Origin: Ephydatia muelleri
Taxonomy: Eukaryota; Porifera; Demospongiae; Spongillida; Spongillidae
Length of the DNA stretch: 64,000 bases
Assembly: GCA_013339895.1 (NCBI GenBank)
Contig: JABACO010000002.1
Coordinates: forward strand, 9,022,924 to 9,086,923
Direction: 5' to 3'
The position numbers were made by a program, and so were the translations under genes. The notes under the pieces are model-generated. The model did not search any database. It had not been told where the DNA came from and worked only from the letters and a program-made list of their open reading frames with translations. Position 1 is the first letter of the stretch; every line of letters starts with the position of its first letter. Positions 58,245 through 64,000 of this stretch are shown here, piece by piece.

Positions 58245-58420
58245 GGTTTAAACGATAAGAAGTTCAAATCGGATAGTACGATTGGAAGAAAGCCAGCATG
58301 GGAGTGGACGTAAGTCGAAGATAACGGCGGAGGTAAAGCCATTGTTGTAGAGCAGATGAAGGACGACAAAACAACTGCGTCCCAACTACACGCTGTTTTG
58401 AACTCTCGGGTCATTATCTT
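58245..58420 (+). pseudogene. Tc1-like transposase N-terminal (HTH) relic
   Basis: Frame pieces KSKITAEV and MKDDKTTASQLHAVLNSR match the paired-like HTH region of Tc1/mariner-type transposases seen in invertebrates. A frame change near 58340 separates them. The match ends where the 58.42-kb inverted repeat begins. Confidence 0.5.
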
Positions 58421-59125
58421 ATATGGAGAAATGAGCGGTCACCAAAGTTGTAAAAGTTTACTTTTTTTTTTTGTTTTGAGATTCCGTTGTATGTATTCTG
58501 TTGTGCAAAGACAAAGTATGATTTTTTTTTGTGTGAATTATCCGTGATCTGTTTTCTCAGTAACATATTCAAGAATAAGTGCAGTACAGCAAAAACCTAT
58601 ACTTAACTAATGCAAAATGATACTTCACTTGCGGCAACGGATTTTTTTTGCTCAGTATTCTCTGTCATTTGATTCTAAATAAAATTACCCCCTTAAGTTT
58701 TGGTTCCTGGATTCAAAATAGTGCTTTCCGTAGACTAAATATAGTACCTTTTTCCTGACCTAATTACAGTATTCCACCAGCTATAAATCTAGATGCGTGA
58801 TGGATTTTCACTTGCAGCAACAAATTCTGGCCCACTACTACACCAGTGTGTTTTACTATCATATTGTCTACCTTAAACCTGTCGGTTCCTGGAGAATTTA
58901 TATCATAATGGTCATTGGTGCCCATGATTCAATGATTACTATTCAAAATGGCGGTCAATGCCATACATGTATATGGCGTTACTCATGCAGCACCGCTCGC
59001 TCGTCTCCTGACCCCATTCGGAATAATTAATAAGCACCATATTAATGTTAATTGAGATTCAAATAACAATAACAGCTCAATTTATAATTTCTGCAAGATA
59101 TTTATAACTAAGACAAAACACCTCA
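58420..59125. repeat. Inverted repeat, left arm (~700 bp)
   Basis: From ATGGAGAAATGAGCGGTCACCAAAGT to CTAAGACAAAACA this arm is the reverse complement, with roughly 75-80% similarity by eye, of 62440-63165. It contains CACTTGCGGCAACGGA and CACTTGCAGCAACA motifs, ACCAAAACTT-type blocks and two poly-T runs. Confidence 0.8.
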
Positions 59126-59299
59126 AGTGGAGTCTCTACGTTTATACAAGGTCAGTTACTATAGTACGTATTGCACTCTATGTGTGTACCGACTACGCTT
59201 ACGTTTATGCATATATATGCCTATAAGAAGGCTTGTACATGCACACAGAGATAATATATATTATCTCTGTATGCATACTACCCAACTTTCAATCTACTC

Positions 59300-59470
59300 T
59301 TATGTGTGCGTGCGTGTGACACACAAATACACACGCATACACTTACACACGCATTTACAAACGCTCACATGTAGACAAACGCAAGCTTTCAATCTGCCAA
59401 TTGTGACACGCACATACACACGCATACACTTACATGCACACGCACATACACCCACACACACACATGCACC
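59300..59470. repeat. CA-rich imperfect microsatellite
   Basis: ACACACGCATACACTTACA-type repeats. A palindromic AGAGATAATATATATTATCTCT lies just upstream (about 59248-59269). Confidence 0.7.
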
Positions 59471-60978
59471 CACACATTGACAAGGCTTTTGGAGAAGGGC
59501 GTTCAGATATGGACTAGCTATTCCATTTAAAGACCGTAGGCCTACAGGGGGGATGGATGACACATTAGTTATCGATGGTAGTTAGCTTTGATATCCAGGG
59601 AAGCTTAGTAATTGTCCTGGGTGATTTATTGTGTTCATCCATCTCCCTAATAGCCTAATGCATTTGGATTCGAACAAAAAGATGGGACGAACAAAGTCAC
59701 CAGAGTTGTAATAAATTTTCAGATTCTAAGATTCCATTGCTTTTGTCCATGTAAAGTATGATTTTAGAAAGTCATACTTTTTTCAAAAATAAAGGCTATT
59801 TACCAGCTAGCTAAAGGCATAATGAACCAGCAAAGTTCAACTTGAATATTAAGGGCAAAACTTCAGTGGCACAAAATGAATATTGATATTGACAATTCAT
59901 GCTTTTGTTGTGCTTTTCCTATCATCCTGACCCAAATAATGCCCTCAGATTGCAGGGAATAGGTTAATAGACTTCTGGAGGTGGGCAGGAGACTGGTTGC
60001 CCCTCTCCCTCCAATCGTTCCCCTGCTCTCTGCTGGCCTGACCACTCTTCAATTGCTTCCAATGGGCTTGTCTGTGGTACGCTTTGGGGCGGCCTTGCAG
60101 CAGTATAAACCTTGCCTCCGTATGAACAGTTTGCCGTATGCAGCCACATCTAGTGGTATAGGTGTGACACAAGGTTCATTGTGTTACATTCACACACCCT
60201 CCTTCACAACATTAACACATAGTTACCATGTATTACTGGTACTTTAATAGATAAGAAATTTCCCTCTAGTCCACTTTCTGTACATACCACCTGCCAGATC
60301 CCACACATACCAGACCTCTGTACACAGAATAACCATGTATATCCTGCAGATCTGATAGCTACATGGCAATCAGAGCAATTTCTCTTCTACAGAGGATATC
60401 ATTGGATATGGCAGCAAGTCCAGGTAAGTGTGCACCTTGTGTGTGCCTATGCATGTGTGTATGTGCAGGACTAAACACCTTTATAGTTTATTTAGCTTGC
60501 TCACTGTGCTGTGCTATGAAACTATATCACATTTCACCTCAGACTTATGGGAAGGCAAGGTACTATGTATTAGGCCAAGCCTAGAAATGGGCATACATCA
60601 AGGCACACTGGCATACATATGTTGGAGCATACGATTACAGTGTATGAGGGGAGGGGGGGGGAGGTGACAAAGTTGTAGGCATGCTGTGATATGTAATAGA
60701 GCCATGTGCACATGTGTGTGGTAGAAATTTACAGATCTTATACTTGTAGACTTTTCAAAGAGTGACTGCATGCCGTGATCTTTTACTGAGCTGGTTACAT
60801 GTACAGTACACATACCATCAGTTGCTTTCCAACTATTGGGATTAATGCAATTATGAAATGGGGTACATATATGTACAGCAGCACTGTGGTCATTATGCAG
60901 CTGTATAGTATTTGATTGGCAGTGTGAAAAGGTCATTGTGAGTTTGAGTACAAAGTACAGGTGGTTAGTTAATCTCTT

Positions 60979-61059
60979 CCCCCTTGTCCTGTAAAACAGG
61001 TGTCATCACTCGCCACAATCATCTGCGTAATGTGTTTGTTGAGTTCTGTCATCGGCCCT
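60979..61059 (+). pseudogene. RLE-type LINE relic
   Basis: CKTGVITRHNHLRNVFVEFC followed by HRPF resembles the segment after the CCHC motif in the LINE at 25.5 kb (TCKRGG...SRHNKLRDV...YHRA). The neighbouring sequence is too decayed to follow. Confidence 0.4.
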
Positions 61060-61284
61060 TCTGACAGATTTGAGAATGAGAAAATATTCAAATCAAATCC
61101 CCATGATCAGTGCGTAACCTTGGGTATGTGCTGGTCATATTTAGGAGTGTGCTACTAGTGTTGTGTGTGAGATATGGGGTGTTGTCATGTACCATGGTGT
61201 AGGAGAGGAAATGAGAAGGGGAGGGGAGCTGTTTGAGAGCAGACTTTTGTATGGGAAGGCATTAGCGCTGGTCAAGGGTCAGAT

Positions 61285-61720
61285 TGCTGGTTTTAGTACT
61301 ATGTAAACTTTACCAAGGGTGCAGACCTTATGATTTCTGTTAGATATGGATATCACTTTCTCTGGCAGATCTCCTATACATGTATTCCTAAGGCAAGAAA
61401 GCTCAACTCTATTATTTAAATAAACTAAAATATTTAAAAAAACATATTGCTTGAGAACCTGAAAAAATGCAGAGAAACGGTTGAGTTGCTTCTTGTGGAT
61501 AATTACATGTCGAGACGCTAATCCAGTGGGGTGCGCTGTCAATTGAGCACTCCGTCTATTCACAAAGTCAAAACTGGTGTTCAAAAGATACATGTACATG
61601 TACATCGCCAAGAATTTCTGTCATGAAGGAGCAACTCTCTCACCTTTTTATTTGCTGTTGTGTTCAGGTGGAGTTCTTATCTAGCCACAACTGTAAGGTC
61701 TGCACCCGTGGTAAGTTTAC
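61285..61720. repeat. Inverted-end repeat, copy 1
   Basis: GTAAACTTTACCAAGGGTGCAGACCTTA (start about 61303) is mirrored by TAAGGTCTGCACCCGTGGTAAGTTTAC (61692-61718), suggesting a ~420-bp MITE. The first ~300 bp also recur, in direct orientation, at 62170-62430. Confidence 0.6.
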
Positions 61721-62169
61721 ACAATGCTACACTTGCCACTGCAATTAGGGGTCATTCTCTAAGGTTACCAGGTGGATAAAAAAACCACCCAACTCTGACC
61801 GAGACTGGACCCTGTACATTGTCCAGAGAAAGGATCTTCGTTTGAAGGTCGCTTTATAGTACTAGTACTGTATTTCTCATTTAGCTGTAATTGAATAAAT
61901 AATATAGTATTGTGTATACATTTTTTGTTAAAACAATTTAATATGGCCATGATTAATTATCACTGATAAGATAGTTTATGTATGCTTTTTGTGCTAGTGC
62001 GTGTGCTTTTTGTGTTTTAAGAGTGTACCAAATGCATGATGTGCATTTAGTTTGACTGTGGTTAGGAGAGGAGAGAGGCTATTGAGAAGACACCTTGGCA
62101 TCTCTTGGAGAAGGGAAGCCTGGTAGGTTGTTGAGAAGGTAGGCCAGATTACATCAGCAGTGGTAAAGG

Positions 62170-62430
62170 TGGTTTTAGTATTACGTAAACGTTACCACAT
62201 GTGCAGACCTTACAATTTCTATTAGATAACGATATTCTCCCATACATGTACATGCATTCAAAGCTAAACTTTCGCTTGAGAGCCTGAAATTTTTTTTCGC
62301 TTGAGAGCCTGAAAACTGTAAAACGGTAGATTTGTGCAAATTCAGCCAGGCCGGTGCGCTGCTTTGTTAATTCTGCCTATTGAGCGTTCCATTTGTGCAC
62401 AAAGTCAAAACTGATGTTCAAAAACATGTA
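62170..62430. repeat. Direct repeat copy 2 of the 61.3-kb element
   Basis: GGTTTTAGTATTACGTAAACGTTACC, GTGCAGACCTTACAATTTCT, CGCTTGAGAGCCTGAAA (itself duplicated) and CACAAAGTCAAAACTGATGTTCAAAA align with 61292-61590. Confidence 0.7.
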
Positions 62431-62439
62431 CATGTTTTG

Positions 62440-63165
62440 TCTTAGTTAAAAATATCTTGCAGAAATTATAAATTGAGCTGTTACTGTTATTTGCGTCAAA
62501 TTATGCAATTAACATTAACTGATGCTTATTAATTTTTCCAAATGGGGCCGGGGAACGAGCGAGGTGTTACAAGAGTAACGCCACATATGGCATTTCCGCC
62601 ATTTTTAATAATAATCATTGAATCATGAGCACCAATGACCATTATAATATAAATCCTCCAGGAACCAACAGGTTTAAGGTGAAATATATGTTTTCACCAC
62701 AGTAAAACACATGGTGTATAATGAACCAGAATCTGTTGCTGCAAGTGAAAATCCATCACGAGTCAAGATTTATAGCTGGTGGAAAATTGAAATTAGGTCA
62801 GAAAAAATGGTACTTGTCCACGGAAAGCAGCATTTTGCTTCCAGGAACCAAAACTTTCAATAAAAAAGGGGTATTTTCTTTTTAGAATCTAAGACAGAGG
62901 ATACTGAGCAACAAGATTCCGTTGCCGCAAGTGAAGTATCATCTTGGAGTAGCTAGTAATTATCAAGTACAGGTTTTTGCTTGTACATAATTAATAGCCC
63001 GTATTCTTGAATATTTTATAAAAACGGATCACGGATAATTCACACAAAAAAAAAATCATATTATGTCTTTCTAAATATGCGCAACAGAAATCATGGGATG
63101 GAATCTCAGAAACATAAACAATGTAACTTTTACAACTTTGGTGACCGCTCATTTCTCCATGTGAG
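62440..63165. repeat. Inverted repeat, right arm (~725 bp)
   Basis: Reverse complement of 58420-59125, ending CTTTGGTGACCGCTCATTTCTCCAT. The two arms enclose about 3.3 kb. No target duplication is visible at the outer borders. Confidence 0.8.
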
Positions 63166-63540
63166 GTGTTCCCGAAATGCCAATACCGCTATAATGAAAC
63201 ACTATACTAATTTACGTTTCTCATGATCACGGCTTCTGGTAATTGAAGTAGTAATCATGAAGAACAGTGTCGAGGGCGTTGCATGGCAACTATGATTGTG
63301 AGGAATGAGCGTTTTGGGGAAACTTTCCTGGTAAACAGCTTCGAGGAATTTGACAAACAAATAAAACGTTAAATTAAAAAAAGTGCAGCTGCGGAGCAAT
63401 ATTGCGCTGTTGCCCATGAAAGAGTTCATAAATTTTATATACGATACAAAATAATAATAATAAATTGCCTGGGTGTGTACACCGATAGCAGTTGAACTTA
63501 TTAAAATTAAATCTGGTTTTTGAGAGTAACCGCTACCGTA
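63166..63540. other. Upstream flank of the PSDC gene
   Basis: No coding signal. Contains ATAATAATAATAA and a TTTTAATAG that could be a splice acceptor inside the next frame. Confidence 0.35.
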
Positions 63541-64000
63541 ATGAATAATTTGGTTATAAGATCATACTTTGGTGTGGCCTCTCATTTCTTGCCACTGGTT
63601 TTAATAGGAAGTTGTAATATGCTAAATGATCTGCCGAGCCACCAGTACCTACCGGAGAAACCACGACACATTGATCAATGGATGCGCAAACTGAGGAGTG
63701 CCGCGAATGCAAGCAAGTCAGAACTGGTCCCTCCTATCAAGGAACTCATGCATATGGTATACAAACGACGAGGTATTGCACCACAACGTCACGAAGATGT
63801 TTTCCGAGGCCAGAATTCACAGGGAGAATACCCCGCTGGATTGGGAGCCGGAAGTCGAGGATTTTGAAGAGTTCCTGAAACTACTCAACGTGATCATGAC
63901 GACAGCGCCGGAATGTTACTTCGACAGTTCCAACTGTCAGAAACCGGCCGGGCTGATTGGGTTTCCAATCAATGCGCTACTCAATTGGCCGATGGCCACA
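63541..64000 (+). CDS. PSDC-domain (phosphatidylserine decarboxylase-like) protein, N-terminal part, frameshifted and cut by the window
   Basis: From ATG 63541 the frame reads through YLPEKPRHIDQWMRKLRSA and ELVPPIKELMHMVY. It then continues one frame over as NDEVLHHNVTKMFSEA, EDFEEFLKLLNVIMTTAPEC and GLIGFPINALLNWPM up to the window end. This matches the domain that precedes phosphatidylserine decarboxylase catalytic regions (PSDC): (LxxLLNxxLTTAP ... GxxGxPxNAxLxWPMxTP). A 1-nt insertion or 2-nt deletion at TACAAACGACG (about 63758) separates the two frames, through mutation or sequencing error. The catalytic domain would lie beyond the window. In known relatives the enzyme makes phosphatidylethanolamine; no transmembrane segment is seen here. 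Confidence 0.65.

Noticed and set aside
1-64000. tRNA, rRNA and bacterial operon features
   Set aside because: No cloverleaf with conserved tRNA boxes, no rRNA core sequence, and no Shine-Dalgarno-spaced gene runs were seen on reading both strands.

Overview
The window is animal nuclear DNA, most likely from a demosponge or a similar early-branching invertebrate. The reasons are: AT-rich sequence, many phase-consistent introns with GT...AG ends, genes encoding death-fold signalling proteins (Roc-COR-Death, CARD-ankyrin), and a dense load of hAT elements, foldback elements, RLE-type LINE debris and tandem satellites. The species assignment is inference; no prokaryotic gene organisation is present.

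Layout. 0.4-3.8 kb (+): 3' part of a Roc-COR-Death GTPase gene. 4.5-9.7 kb: a complete but dead hAT transposon with an 8-bp target duplication, holding two further hAT elements, each with its own 8-bp target-site signature. 10.4-11.15 kb: foldback element. 11.67-14.77 kb: a decayed, inverted copy of part of the large minus-strand gene, interrupted by a GT microsatellite and a MITE. 16.7 kb: hAT relic. 17.2-18.4 kb: tandem array with a ~153-bp period.

20.8-45.1 kb (-): the main gene. I could thread 34 exons whose splice phases all agree (about 1,773 codons if one 1-nt insertion is ignored). They encode an N-terminal CARD, a Ser/Pro/Gln-rich linker made of tandemly duplicated phase-1/phase-1 exons, about nine ankyrin repeats, a second CARD-like segment, a Gln/Ser-rich tract and a long disordered tail. 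Its introns hold a LINE inserted in one arm of a large palindrome, a minisatellite, a MITE and a second large foldback.

44.8-53.5 kb: the CARD first exon and its upstream flank recur as a broken copy at 53.0-53.5 kb. Between the copies lie a 600-bp inverted-repeat element and a second tandem array (154-bp period, 47.98-49.4 kb). 52-59 kb: scattered transposon-derived pseudogenes (hAT-like MITE, ISXO2/Merlin-like zinc finger, a multicopy RING-like family, a Tc1-like HTH). 58.4-63.2 kb: a pair of ~700-bp inverted arms enclosing 3.3 kb. 63.5-64 kb (+): the start of a gene with a phosphatidylserine-decarboxylase-associated (PSDC) domain, cut by the window edge and carrying a frameshift.

Two genes here (Roc-COR-Death and CARD-ANK) belong to the death-fold signalling class. 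They lie on opposite strands about 17 kb apart, and I see no evidence that they are co-regulated.
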